Shown: positions 53,911 through 62,748, counted from the first letter of the stretch. The stretch is DNA of 64,000 nt from Thiomicrorhabdus sp. Milos-T2 (GCF_000702325.1 NZ_KL370891.1:704917-768916); one strand, 5' to 3'. Translations and numbers: made by a program. Notes: generated by a model from the letters alone, not told the origin.

Positions 53911-53926
53911 AGACCTTTGCAACTAT
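53911..53926 (+). repeat. terminal fragment of the MITE-like repeat
   Basis: AGAGACCTTTGCAACT matches the left end only; no right end or target duplication is found, so a relic or chance remnant of an excision. Confidence 0.5.
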
Positions 53927-54028
53927 TTTATGTAGAAACCGTTTAAGAAATATATTTATCCCCAGAGAACTTTATTTGAGCATATTCTCGAGTAATACTC
54001 TCTATATCTTGTGTGAGCTGAATCCAAT

Positions 54029-56671
54029 ATGAATAATCAAAGTCCTATAGAACACTTCCTGAAAGACTACAAAACTCCAGATTTTAAAATAGAGAAAATA
54101 TTTTTAGAATTTAATTTAGCGGCTATGAATACCCGTGTTTCTAACACAATGCAGGTTCTAAATGTGTCTAATCAGACACAAATGGTGTTGGACGGAGAGG
54201 GTTTACAGCTGGTCTCAGTTGTTGTTAATAAGCAAAACATTACAGATGAATGTAAGCAGAATAGTGAGAGCTTAACCATTCCTTGTATTGGTTTAGAATC
54301 ATTTGAGTTGAAAATTGTTACTCAGATTGAACCTGAAAACAATACCGCCTTAGAAGGGCTTTATAGAACAAGTGGTAATTACTGTACTCAGTGTGAAGCG
54401 CAAGGTTTTAGAAAGATAACCTATTTTTTAGATCGTCCAGATGTGTTAACGCTGTTTACAACAAAAATTATTGCGGATAAAAATGAAAATTCGGTATTAC
54501 TTTCCAATGGTAATTTAATTGAGTCAGGTGATTTAGATAACAACCGACATTATGCGGTTTGGGAAGACCCATTTAAAAAACCGTGTTATTTGTTTGCTCT
54601 TGTTGCAGGAAATTTAGAATATATTCAGGATACTTTCCATACTCAAGATGGCAGAGCTGTAGACTTACGAATTTATGTAGAGCCTAAAAATATCGATAAA
54701 TGCCAACATGCTATGGACTCTTTAATTAAGTCAATGAAGTGGGATGAAACGCGTTTTGGTCTAGTCTATGACTTAGATATTTATATGGTTGTTGCGGTTG
54801 ATGACTTTAATATGGGAGCCATGGAAAACAAGGGATTAAATGTTTTTAATTCAAAATTTGTTTTAGCTAAACCTGAGACAGCAACAGACGTTGATTATGA
54901 GGGGATTGAAGCCGTTATTGGGCATGAGTATTTTCATAACTGGACAGGGAACCGAGTCACTTGTCGAGATTGGTTTCAGTTAACGCTTAAAGAAGGCTTA
55001 ACGGTTTTTAGAGATCAAGAGTTTACTGCTGACATGCTTTCTCCTTCAGTTAAACGTATTGATGATGTAAAGCGTTTGCGTAGTAATCAATTTCCAGAAG
55101 ATGCCGGTCCAATGTCTCATCCTATTCAGCCGCAATCTTATATTGAAATGAATAATTTCTATACGATGACGGTTTATGAAAAAGGGGCAGAAGTGGTTCG
55201 GCTTTACCATACTTTGCTAGGAGAAAAGGGCTTTAGAAAAGGGATGGATTTGTATTTTTCTCGTCATGATGGTCAAGCGGTTACAGTTGAAGATTTTAGA
55301 AATGCTATGGGGGATGCCAACGATATTGACTTATCGCAATTACATCAATGGTATCTACAAAGTGGTACCCCCGTTCTAAACGTTAAAACCGACTATGAGT
55401 TTGCAACAAAAGAATTTACGATAACTTTGTCACAAAGTATTCCAAAGTTAAAAGATGAATTTAAACCATTACTCATACCGGTAAAAATCGCACTATTTTC
55501 TAATGAAGGTGAGGCTTTAAGTTTTGATATTTCTTCTGAAGATAAAGCAAATACAATAGTCAAAGGAACAGAGGTAACTCTAAAACTTACCTCAAAAACA
55601 GAACAGTTTAGGTTTAAGAATGTTGAATCCAATCCAGTTGTTTCTTTGTTAAGAGGTTTTTCAGCTCCCGTTATTTTGGAGTATGAACAAAGCGATCAGG
55701 ATTTAGCAGGATTGGCTCGTTTTGATTCGGATAGTTTTAATCGCTGGGAGTCCATGCAAACCTTAGCTTTAAGAGAGATTAAACACAATATTCATTTGTA
55801 TGAAGAGGGTCAACCTCTGACGGTTTCTGATACCTTTAAAAAAGCATTTAATAGTGTTTTGCTAGATGTTAATGTTGACAAGGCACTTAAGGCTCTTGCT
55901 TTAACACTTCCAGATTTAACGTATATTGGAGAACAGTATCAACAGTTAAATGTTGATGCAATCTATCACGTTCAACGTTGGTTAAAGCAAGCGATTGCTA
56001 CTTTGTTTGAGCAGGAACTTTTTGGCCTATATACGCAATTAAATCAAGCTCTAACAAAGTATCAATACAACAAAGAAGATATTGCAATCCGTAAACTTAA
56101 AAAGGTTTGTTTAGATTATTTGTTGTTATTACCAAATCAAATTCAACTAGGTAAGCAACAATTTTCACAAAGTCAAAATATGACTGATGTTTTAGCAGCA
56201 CTAGAAGCTTTATCGCATACAGATAGTCGAGAAAGAGAGGTTTGCTTAAGCGCTTTTTATGACAAATGGAAAGACGATACTTTAGTGTTAGATAAATGGT
56301 TTAGTTTGCAAGCAGGTTCGCACCATATTCATTCGCTTCAGCATGTTAGAGAGTTGGTTAACCATAAGGATTTCAAATACACTAACCCAAACCGCGTGAG
56401 AAGTGTTTTGGGAGTATTTGGACGTTTGAATATGTTAGGTTTTCACCAAAAAGAGGGTGAAGGTTATCGTTTCTTAGCGGAACAAGTGATTAAGTTAGAT
56501 AATCTTAATCCCCAGGTTGCAGCTAGAATTGTGGCTCCTTTTACTCATTGGCAACGATATGATTCTGAAAGACAAGAACTCATGAAGCAAGCATTAAAAA
56601 GAATCCTTGAGACTGAAAACCTTTCAAAAGATGTATATGAAATTGTTTCAAAATCTTTAAATGTTTCTTAA
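54029..56671 (+). CDS. pepN: aminopeptidase N
   Basis: 880 residues, the length of E. coli PepN (870). M1 motifs: substrate-binding GAMEN in FNMGAMENKGLNVFN (about 268) and zinc site HEYFHNWTGNR (about 304-314) with the third ligand in LKEGLTVFRDQEF. The C-terminal part is the helical domain of bacterial PepN. It removes N-terminal residues, mainly Ala and Arg, from peptides in the cytoplasm. Confidence 0.96.
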   Translation: MNNQSPIEHFLKDYKTPDFKIEKIFLEFNLAAMNTRVSNTMQVLNVSNQTQMVLDGEGLQLVSVVVNKQNITDECKQNSESLTIPCIGLESFELKIVTQIEPENNTALEGLYRTSGNYCTQCEAQGFRKITYFLDRPDVLTLFTTKIIADKNENSVLLSNGNLIESGDLDNNRHYAVWEDPFKKPCYLFALVAGNLEYIQDTFHTQDGRAVDLRIYVEPKNIDKCQHAMDSLIKSMKWDETRFGLVYDLDIYMVVAVDDFNMGAMENKGLNVFNSKFVLAKPETATDVDYEGIEAVIGHEYFHNWTGNRVTCRDWFQLTLKEGLTVFRDQEFTADMLSPSVKRIDDVKRLRSNQFPEDAGPMSHPIQPQSYIEMNNFYTMTVYEKGAEVVRLYHTLLGEKGFRKGMDLYFSRHDGQAVTVEDFRNAMGDANDIDLSQLHQWYLQSGTPVLNVKTDYEFATKEFTITLSQSIPKLKDEFKPLLIPVKIALFSNEGEALSFDISSEDKANTIVKGTEVTLKLTSKTEQFRFKNVESNPVVSLLRGFSAPVILEYEQSDQDLAGLARFDSDSFNRWESMQTLALREIKHNIHLYEEGQPLTVSDTFKKAFNSVLLDVNVDKALKALALTLPDLTYIGEQYQQLNVDAIYHVQRWLKQAIATLFEQELFGLYTQLNQALTKYQYNKEDIAIRKLKKVCLDYLLLLPNQIQLGKQQFSQSQNMTDVLAALEALSHTDSREREVCLSAFYDKWKDDTLVLDKWFSLQAGSHHIHSLQHVRELVNHKDFKYTNPNRVRSVLGVFGRLNMLGFHQKEGEGYRFLAEQVIKLDNLNPQVAARIVAPFTHWQRYDSERQELMKQALKRILETENLSKDVYEIVSKSLNVS

Positions 56672-56711
56672 TGGACGCAGATTCGGATGATATGTTTAAG
56701 CATGAGGATAT

Positions 56712-58154
56712 ATGAAAAAAACTCTTAATATTATTCTCGCTATGGTAATGACTTTGCCACTGGCAAGCTTTGCCTATGCTGAAGAATGGGATGAGTTTTT
56801 TCGTGATAGTGAGCCTAAAAGTTTAATTGATCTTGGAGTAGGTAAGTCTCAGCCTCAAAATAAAGTTGAAAGTCAGCAACGTTTACAGCAAGTCAGTCGT
56901 CTGGATCAAGAGATTTTGATCTTGCGAGCAGAAATGTCGAAACAAAATGGAGACTATAAGCAGGTTGCTCAATATTTAAAACAAATCAAAAAACAATTCA
57001 TTATTCCCGCTTTTCAAAAAAGGGTAGATCGATTAGAGGCTTATTTATCAAATCTACCCCAGTCTCCTTCATTATTGTCGGTCTTTTCATTTTCTAAAAA
57101 TATTGATTTTCCAATGCATGACCCTAGCGCAGTTGTCGCCATTGTTTTACCGACAAGTGGACGTTATGAACGTGTTGGCCTTGCATTACAAAATGCTTTG
57201 CAGAGCTCTCTTAATGAGGCGGGCTTTAAAGGAAAGCTAGTGGCTTTAGATTCTAATTTATATTCCACCGCATTTGATTTGTGGGAAATTCTTAAATACT
57301 ACGAACCAGATTTTATTTTTGGACCGATGCAAAAAAATAAAATTCAACAGTGGCAAGAATTAGAGACGGGAGTTGCGACGCTTTATTTTAATGAAACTGA
57401 ACATTTAGCCAGAAATGAATACAGTCTTGCACCAAGTAAAATAGCGGGTCTAGAACAAGTTTTTCAGGTTTTGAATCAAGCTCAGTATCAAAATATTATG
57501 GTTCTTAGAGGTAATGATGAAACTTCTGAAAACGTTGAGCGAGCATTTAACCAGGCCTGGTTAGAATTCAATCATTCTCAGGGATATATCTTACAAACCA
57601 TTAATAAAACGGTAGGGCAATCCATTGATATTGGGTTAAAGGTTCAAGAATCCAAAGATAGGCATAGATGGTTGCAGTCGGTTTTAAATCAAAAATTGGT
57701 CTTTAAGCCCAGAGTCCGTCAAGATATTGAAGCAATCATCTCTTTTGTACCTGAAACCAAAGCGATTCAAGTTGCACCGTATTTAGATTTCTTAAATTCT
57801 CCAGTAGATATAGCCCATATATGGTATCCAACCAAAACGCCCAATGCCAACTACTTAAAAGAAAATATTGATGCATGGTCACAAACATTTGTAATTTTAC
57901 CTATCTCATTAGGCGGCAGTTTAGAAAAACAACCGCCTAGCACTTCAAAAAATAAAAATGGCCTGTTTTATGCTTTAGGAAAGATGGCTATAGAAATTGT
58001 CAAAAATCCGAGTATCTCCTCTACGGTAGATACTTTGATCGATACTAGGTTTGGAACTTATGTTCGAGACGCTAATGGACAATTTTCCCTATTGCCAACT
58101 GTTTATTGGGCAGATAACGGCATCTTTGAAAAGTTTTCTATTCAACCAGAATAG
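56712..58154 (+). CDS. LpoA/LppC-like penicillin-binding protein activator
   Basis: 480 residues with a signal peptide (cleavage after SFAYA, about 23) but no lipobox. A short helical/TPR-like part (about 55-110) is followed by the LppC domain (about 135-475) with VVAIVLPTSGRYERVGLALQNAL and a periplasmic-binding-protein fold. LpoA stimulates PBP1A glycan cross-linking. It is shorter than E. coli LpoA and not a lipoprotein as drawn. Palindrome copy 12 (57550-57561) is in the gene. Divided by 40 bp from pepN on the same strand. Confidence 0.8.
   Translation: MKKTLNIILAMVMTLPLASFAYAEEWDEFFRDSEPKSLIDLGVGKSQPQNKVESQQRLQQVSRLDQEILILRAEMSKQNGDYKQVAQYLKQIKKQFIIPAFQKRVDRLEAYLSNLPQSPSLLSVFSFSKNIDFPMHDPSAVVAIVLPTSGRYERVGLALQNALQSSLNEAGFKGKLVALDSNLYSTAFDLWEILKYYEPDFIFGPMQKNKIQQWQELETGVATLYFNETEHLARNEYSLAPSKIAGLEQVFQVLNQAQYQNIMVLRGNDETSENVERAFNQAWLEFNHSQGYILQTINKTVGQSIDIGLKVQESKDRHRWLQSVLNQKLVFKPRVRQDIEAIISFVPETKAIQVAPYLDFLNSPVDIAHIWYPTKTPNANYLKENIDAWSQTFVILPISLGGSLEKQPPSTSKNKNGLFYALGKMAIEIVKNPSISSTVDTLIDTRFGTYVRDANGQFSLLPTVYWADNGIFEKFSIQPE
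57550..57561. repeat. palindrome ACCAGGCCTGGT, copy 12 (in LppC-like gene)
   Basis: Read as Asn-Gln-Ala-Trp-Leu, the same frame as in panB but different from mutS, recX and folK. Palindromy extends to 16 bp (57548-57563). Confidence 0.95.
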
Positions 58155-58300
58155 ATTTGAAGCTTTTTATTTCGTATCGCTCACAATGACTAAGATTGAG
58201 TTTTATTAGTTAATTTTTTCATTATTTATTTTTTACTTAAATTAAGTTTTTACATAATTTTATTTTTTAAATAATGAAAAAGTTGTTAAGGAATTAATGC

Positions 58301-59506
58301 GTGGCTGAGCAAGACGATACATTTGACCCTAATGATCTAGAAAGTATTGATGCTTTATTGGATGAGGCTGAGCTAGAGGCTGTCTCTGAAGAATCAGATG
58401 ATGACCCTGTTCTAGAATCACCAGAGCTTGATACAGTTGATGATTTACCTGATATGGAAGAGTTGGCCGATGAATCGACTGATCTTCCTGATGAAAGTAA
58501 TGAAAGTGATGACATTCTTGATTCATTAGAAGGTTTAGATTTAGAGGACGAGCCAGAGGTGGTTGATGTTTCTGAACCAAAGGAAGCAGAGGTTGTTGAA
58601 GAGCCTGAACCTGTTGTTGAAACAGATAATATCGTTCCGAATGTTGCTGAGAAAAAAGTAGCAGCGGTTGATAATACCGATGAATTTTTAGAAAAACGTG
58701 CAAGTGCTCAAGTAGCACAAAACTCCAATATGGCGGCAGAAGATATGGATTCTATAAAAAAACTTATCATAATTTTTGGTTCAGTTTTAAGTGTACTGGC
58801 TTTGTCTGGTATCGGAATTGGTTTATGGGGAGCATTAGCGGCTTCCTCTGCAGGAATGGATGAGGAAACCTTAACATTAATTGAATCTATAAAAGTCTCT
58901 TCTGAGGGTAATAATGAACGAATTCATGATGTTGATAAAACGGCTCAATCTGTAGAAAAGAAATTAGATGCAATTAACTTTCAAATAGAACAATTAGTTG
59001 CAGATATGGCGAAAACAAGTTCTGGAACGGATGGACATAATAATGAAATTATTGATCCTTTAGGACTTGGGGGGCATCAGGATTCCCACGCAACAGAGAA
59101 AACAGGAAATGATTCTCATAATGCACAGAATACTCATGCGGTGAAAACCACTCATGATTCACATGCAATGAATACTAATAGTCATACCCAGACAGCACCA
59201 CCTTCTTTACCAGCGGTGGCGGCGGAAAATCCAGAGTTAATGAAAAAAGTAACTTCGGTTAATTATAAATTAATCAAGGCACAACGCCGAATTGATGAAG
59301 TGAATGGTCGCGTTAAAAAAATTCAAGATCAATATAAAGCGTTAATGCAAAGTATTAAAACAGTTGAAAAGCAGGTTTTAGTTGAACAAGCTGAAAAGGC
59401 TAAAAAGCAAGCCGCGATGAAAGAAGCGAAAGAAAAAAATCGATATCAATATTCTGCTCCAGATGCGGCATTTTATGACCAGTCGGTTACGGATTCTTAT
59501 CCATAG
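58301..59506 (+). CDS. acidic single-span membrane protein with His-rich and coiled-coil parts
   Basis: 401 residues from the GTG at 58301 (TAAGGA at 58285-58290). Residues 1-110 are strongly acidic (Asp/Glu/Ser repeats); a single membrane helix lies at about 154-180; then a helical part, a His/Asn-rich stretch (about 245-296, with repeated DSHA) and a coiled-coil with a Lys/Ala tail (about 310-390). No family is recognised. The long acidic N-terminus would be cytoplasmic, the His-rich part periplasmic. Its position before flgP and the flagellar genes suggests, but does not prove, a motility or envelope role. Confidence 0.75.
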   Translation: MAEQDDTFDPNDLESIDALLDEAELEAVSEESDDDPVLESPELDTVDDLPDMEELADESTDLPDESNESDDILDSLEGLDLEDEPEVVDVSEPKEAEVVEEPEPVVETDNIVPNVAEKKVAAVDNTDEFLEKRASAQVAQNSNMAAEDMDSIKKLIIIFGSVLSVLALSGIGIGLWGALAASSAGMDEETLTLIESIKVSSEGNNERIHDVDKTAQSVEKKLDAINFQIEQLVADMAKTSSGTDGHNNEIIDPLGLGGHQDSHATEKTGNDSHNAQNTHAVKTTHDSHAMNTNSHTQTAPPSLPAVAAENPELMKKVTSVNYKLIKAQRRIDEVNGRVKKIQDQYKALMQSIKTVEKQVLVEQAEKAKKQAAMKEAKEKNRYQYSAPDAAFYDQSVTDSYP

Positions 59507-59528
59507 TTAAGATTTGTGAGTATTGCTT

Positions 59529-59774
59529 ATGAAATTGAAATGGTTGTTATTAATGCTTGCTTTGCAAGTGGGGTTGAGTGCTTGTAGCTCAAAACCTGTA
59601 AAAATAGCTAAAAATGCATTGATGAATGTTGGTGAAGATGTAGGTTTGATTGAGAAATCAGTTATGAAAGTTCCCGATTATTATTCAACCAAGCCGTTAC
59701 CTAAAAAATATGAACCCGGTGTTAAGTACAATTTAAAAGACTTAAATTGTTCTGAGACACAAAATAAATGTTAA
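59529..59774 (+). CDS. small lipoprotein of unknown function
   Basis: 81 residues from the ATG at 59529 (a TTG six bases earlier is in frame). Signal peptide with lipobox LSAC (C about 19). The mature part of about 60 residues has no domain I know and ends with two cysteines (LNCSETQNKC). 22 bp after the acidic membrane protein, so likely co-transcribed. Confidence 0.75.
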   Translation: MKLKWLLLMLALQVGLSACSSKPVKIAKNALMNVGEDVGLIEKSVMKVPDYYSTKPLPKKYEPGVKYNLKDLNCSETQNKC

Positions 59775-59784
59775 TCAATTTAAA

Positions 59785-59955
59785 GAGATCTTTGCATACG
59801 AGGTGGCTGAACGAATAAAAAATGGATAAAAACCAACTGATTGTTGTTTGAATACTTGCCTATAGCTTGCTATTAATAGCTATTAACTATGTTTTTCGAC
59901 TAAATCAGACAATTTTTACCAAATTTTTTTCGCGCCCATCTCGTGCAAAGGTCTC
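59785..59955 (+). mobile_element. MITE-like inverted repeat, copy 8 (divergent, 171 bp)
   Basis: Ends GAGATCTTTGCATACGAGG / CATCTCGTGCAAAGGTCTC. The middle is diverged (AATAGCTATTAAC in place of the 16-bp palindrome). It sits 38 bp upstream of flgP and so separates flgP from the preceding genes. Confidence 0.85.
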
Positions 59956-59993
59956 TAAAAAACAGTTTTGAGTAAATAGTGGAGTGTAAGACC

Positions 59994-60561
59994 ATGAAAA
60001 AGAAATTATTTGTAATTGCTGGAGTAGCAGCTAGCAGCTAGTAGCTTAGTGTTATCTGGGTGTATTCAGATTAAGTCAGATGAACCCGCGTCAGCGGCTA
60101 ATGTTCCTCAGCCAATAATGGTTGAGACTAAACCTGTTATGGCTGAAGCAACACCTGTTGCTCCCGCTCAAAAGCCAGAGCTGTTAAAAGTAACGGGTAT
60201 TGGTTATGGTGCTGAAAGTACTTTTGCTGCTTATACACCAGGTCAACGCCGTTTAATGGCTATTAGATCTTCCAAGTTAGATGCATACAGAGCTCTTGCC
60301 GAGCAGTTATATGGTATTAAAATTGATAGTAATACTTCTGTATCAACCTTAACCGCCAAAAATGATAGTTTTCGTGCTCGAGTCAATGCGGTTGTTAAGG
60401 GGGCTAGAGTAGTAAGCGTGACGCCTATGGCAGATAGAAACTACGAGACTGTTTTAGAAGTTTATGTAGACAAAAAATTCTTTGAACAAGCCTTTGTTTA
60501 TACCGCATCTAAAGCCTCTATAGTAGAACCTGAACAGGCTTATAAAGTAAGCTCTTATTAA
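59994..60561 (+). pseudogene. flgP: flgP-like LPP20 lipoprotein with a 7-bp tandem duplication (frameshift)
   Basis: The body (about 60049-60561) is an LPP20-domain lipoprotein like FlgP, needed for outer-membrane assembly around the flagellar motor in Vibrio and Campylobacter. The natural start is the ATG at 59994, with GGAGTG upstream, but the reading frame stops after 15 codons. The cause is a perfect tandem duplication of CAGCTAG (60028-60034 and 60035-60041). With one copy removed the gene is 186 codons with the signal peptide MKKKLFVIAGVAASSLVLSGC. This is either a disabled allele, a reversible switch, or a sequencing error. The GTG at 60049 would lack a signal peptide. Confidence 0.85.
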
Positions 60562-60567
60562 AGAGTT

Positions 60568-60579
60568 ACCAGGCCTGGT
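60568..60579. repeat. palindrome ACCAGGCCTGGT, copy 13
   Basis: Intergenic, 7 bp beyond the flgP stop. Confidence 0.95.
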
Positions 60580-60636
60580 TACTAATGAATTGGTCAATTA
60601 GTTGATTAGGTTTGAGTACGCTAGATTGAGGTCATT

Positions 60637-60924
60637 ATGATTTTAAAAAAAATCTTGATAGCAACCATTTTATCGCTATTTGTTTGGCAAGGAGTTGCCG
60701 ATGCGGCAAGTATTAGTACTAGAGTTAGAATACTTGAAAGCAAAGTCGCTAAGCAGGACAAGCAAATTAGAGCCTCGACTCAGTCACAAAAAAATAGTGA
60801 AGTGAAGGTTGATAAAAGCTTGGCTAAGATGCGAGCTTTAGAGAAAAAATTATCAAAACTGTTAAAAAAAGATGATAAAAAGAAGGTTTTTGAACGTTCT
60901 GATAAACGCTATGCTTTTCCATAA
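60637..60924 (+). CDS. small exported coiled-coil protein near flgP
   Basis: 95 residues. Signal peptide (cleavage after ADA, about 24), then a helix with heptad-like spacing (about 28-75) and a Lys-rich tail. No family is recognised. Its place beyond flgP suggests a link with the flagellar outer-membrane rings, by context only. A strong terminator follows. Confidence 0.7.
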   Translation: MILKKILIATILSLFVWQGVADAASISTRVRILESKVAKQDKQIRASTQSQKNSEVKVDKSLAKMRALEKKLSKLLKKDDKKKVFERSDKRYAFP

Positions 60925-60980
60925 AACTAGATTTTTGGACTTTAGTCTATAATTTTGCAGATAAAATTTTTACTCAAAAT

Positions 60981-61008
60981 AAAACCCCGATTTATATCGG
61001 GGTTTTTT
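60981..61008. terminator. bidirectional terminator between flgP group and PilZ gene
   Basis: AAAACCCCGA (60981-60990), loop TTTATA, TCGGGGTTTT (60997-61006), then T run; also A-rich on the left, so it may act for both convergent genes. Confidence 0.9.
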
Positions 61009-61088
61009 ATGCTTTAACAAGAGCGATGCTTAATAAATATGATTTTTATCGCATAGGGAGTTAGAAGCAGAAGAGAGGATAATTGCGG

Positions 61089-61673
61089 TTATTTTTTAAG
61101 CTCTTTATTACGTTTCTTTTGCGCAAATTCAATTTCTTTTGCTTGAATAAAATAGACAAGTTTCCGTCGGTCATCTTCAGCTAAATTTTGGTAAGAAAGT
61201 GCAATGGTCGAGCCTTCTGAACCATCTGAGATAGGTGCAACACTGATAACGTCGCAGCGAACTAAAATAGGGGTTTCATTTGGAAGTGGTTTAATCAGTA
61301 AATCAATCTTATCTGATAATTTAACGTTCTCTTCTACATCAATAGCAATTCCACCACCACTCAAGTTTACCAAGCGCTGAGGAATCGCTCTAGTTAGTTG
61401 CCTTTCATCAATTGTTTGTAAAAGAAAGTTGATCTTACTATTCATTGCGGTCAATGCTGTTGCTAGCACTGAACTTTTTTGATTAATATGAGAAATAACT
61501 TCGTTTATTTGCTCATCAAGTTGAGACAAATTTTCCATGAAATATTCTTCAATATATTTTGAATCAGGTGTACTGGGAAGAAGTGTTTCAGATGCTTGTT
61601 CTAACGATAAAATACGATAGCTACAAGGCATAATGACATCAATTCGGTAATAAGAGCGTTGGTCTTTACGCAT
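61089..61673 (-). CDS. PilZ-domain protein (c-di-GMP receptor)
   Basis: 194 residues. The RxxxR motif (R7-SYY-R11) is near the N-terminus and the NxSxxG motif (NLSGGG) at about 124-129, as needed for c-di-GMP binding; between them is an inserted helical stretch (about 40-105) with coiled-coil character. The gene is adjacent to flgN, so it probably links c-di-GMP from the GGDEF proteins to motility, as YcgR does. This linkage is inference. Confidence 0.82.
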   Translation of the reverse strand: MRKDQRSYYRIDVIMPCSYRILSLEQASETLLPSTPDSKYIEEYFMENLSQLDEQINEVISHINQKSSVLATALTAMNSKINFLLQTIDERQLTRAIPQRLVNLSGGGIAIDVEENVKLSDKIDLLIKPLPNETPILVRCDVISVAPISDGSEGSTIALSYQNLAEDDRRKLVYFIQAKEIEFAQKKRNKELKK

Positions 61674-61875
61674 AAATCTTCTCTCTAGTCATCACACAAG
61701 GTGTGATTATGTATTAATAATGTTTTTTGGTTAGTTTATACAAATAACGTAACGAATGAAAATTCTTTAGAATATTTTATGAATTTATAAGCAGTAAATG
61801 AGCCAATGGCCAAGTAAATCGTTAAAATAGAGAAGAATGAGGGAGTATTATTGACTAAGGGAAAAGAGTGAATTG

Positions 61876-62370
61876 TTAGGCTTTACCCAGTGAGCTTTGA
61901 TAACCAGAGCGAGTTTTCTCTCCGCTTGAGCTATAGAGTTTCGCATCATCTTTTGGCTTACCAGACATTAAATCTAAAGCATGTTGATTGATATTACTTA
62001 GCATTTGAATAGACATTCCATTGGCTAAATTTTTATCATGACAATTTTGAATTAATTTAATTAAAGCTAGGGTGTTGTTTTGAATCTCTGTAGGTAGGGT
62101 ATTAAAAATTGAAGAATCTGGCAGAGAGTCTAGGGTGACATTGCTTTTTTCAAGCATTGAATTGAGTGTTTGGTTTTTTTCTTCAATTTGATTTGCTAAA
62201 TCACTTTTATGAGAGCTTGCATCAATAAGTTGCTGAGTTAGATTTTTTTTAATAGCTTCTGTTTCAAGGTCTAGAGTATTCAAAAATTGATTTAAAAGTT
62301 GAGTCATTGACTCTGTTTGTGAGGAAAACAGATTCATGTCAAATTCGCTTGGCTCAATTCTTGAATTCAT
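61876..62370 (-). CDS. flgN: flagellar hook-associated chaperone FlgN
   Basis: 164 residues from the ATG at 62370 (an in-frame TTG directly after the flgM stop would add three). Mostly helical, with the C-terminal SGYQSSLGKA typical of FlgN. It binds FlgK and FlgL before export. Directly follows flgM. Its identity rests on context and the C-terminal motif since FlgN proteins are poorly conserved. Confidence 0.85.
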   Translation of the reverse strand: MNSRIEPSEFDMNLFSSQTESMTQLLNQFLNTLDLETEAIKKNLTQQLIDASSHKSDLANQIEEKNQTLNSMLEKSNVTLDSLPDSSIFNTLPTEIQNNTLALIKLIQNCHDKNLANGMSIQMLSNINQHALDLMSGKPKDDAKLYSSSGEKTRSGYQSSLGKA

Positions 62371-62379
62371 TATTATCAA

Positions 62380-62685
62380 CTAGGCTTTAGCAAACAATGC
62401 TTCAGTTTGAATCAGTTTTTCGGCAACCTTTTGAGAGTCAACTTGATAAGACCCATCGTTAATTGCAGCTTTTAGAGCAGCAATTTTTTCAGAGTTATCA
62501 ACATTAACATCTTGAGATTTAGTTTCAAGTTCACGAGCTTGTGATAAAAAATCGGTTAAAGTGACCTTGTCTGTAGAGTTTGGGGTGGCAGTGTTGACAC
62601 GCTCATCAATCTCTTTAGCGGGTGCTTTTGGCTGGTCGTTAGAACGACTAGGTAGAACACCTGTTGTTAAGTTTTTAATATCCAT
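62380..62685 (-). CDS. flgM: anti-sigma-28 factor FlgM
   Basis: 101 residues. N-terminal MDIKNLTTGVLPSR, middle disordered Pro/Thr-rich part, C-terminal helices EKIAALKAAINDGSYQVDSQKVAEKLI, which bind FliA. FlgM blocks FliA until hook completion and is then exported. Upstream is a sigma-28 promoter (62749-62775). flgN follows closely, as in enteric bacteria. Confidence 0.93.
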   Translation of the reverse strand: MDIKNLTTGVLPSRSNDQPKAPAKEIDERVNTATPNSTDKVTLTDFLSQARELETKSQDVNVDNSEKIAALKAAINDGSYQVDSQKVAEKLIQTEALFAKA

Positions 62686-62748
62686 TTTAATGGCCTCACA
62701 CCTGATATTTTGTTTATGTTAACCGTAATTTAACGTCTTCTATTATAT

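Noticed and set aside
58294-58718. Ser-rich and Leu/Gln/His-rich frames antisense to the acidic membrane protein
   Set aside because: Low-complexity mirror images of the Asp/Glu codons in the real gene.
60049-60561. Real start of flgP at the GTG 60049
   Set aside because: It would leave no signal peptide for a lipobox cysteine at the fifth residue, while a complete signal peptide lies in another frame directly upstream.
2574-60579. The 12-bp palindrome as a DNA uptake sequence of the Neisseria or Haemophilus type
   Set aside because: Known uptake sequences are not perfect palindromes, and no competence genes are seen here; not excluded, but not supported.
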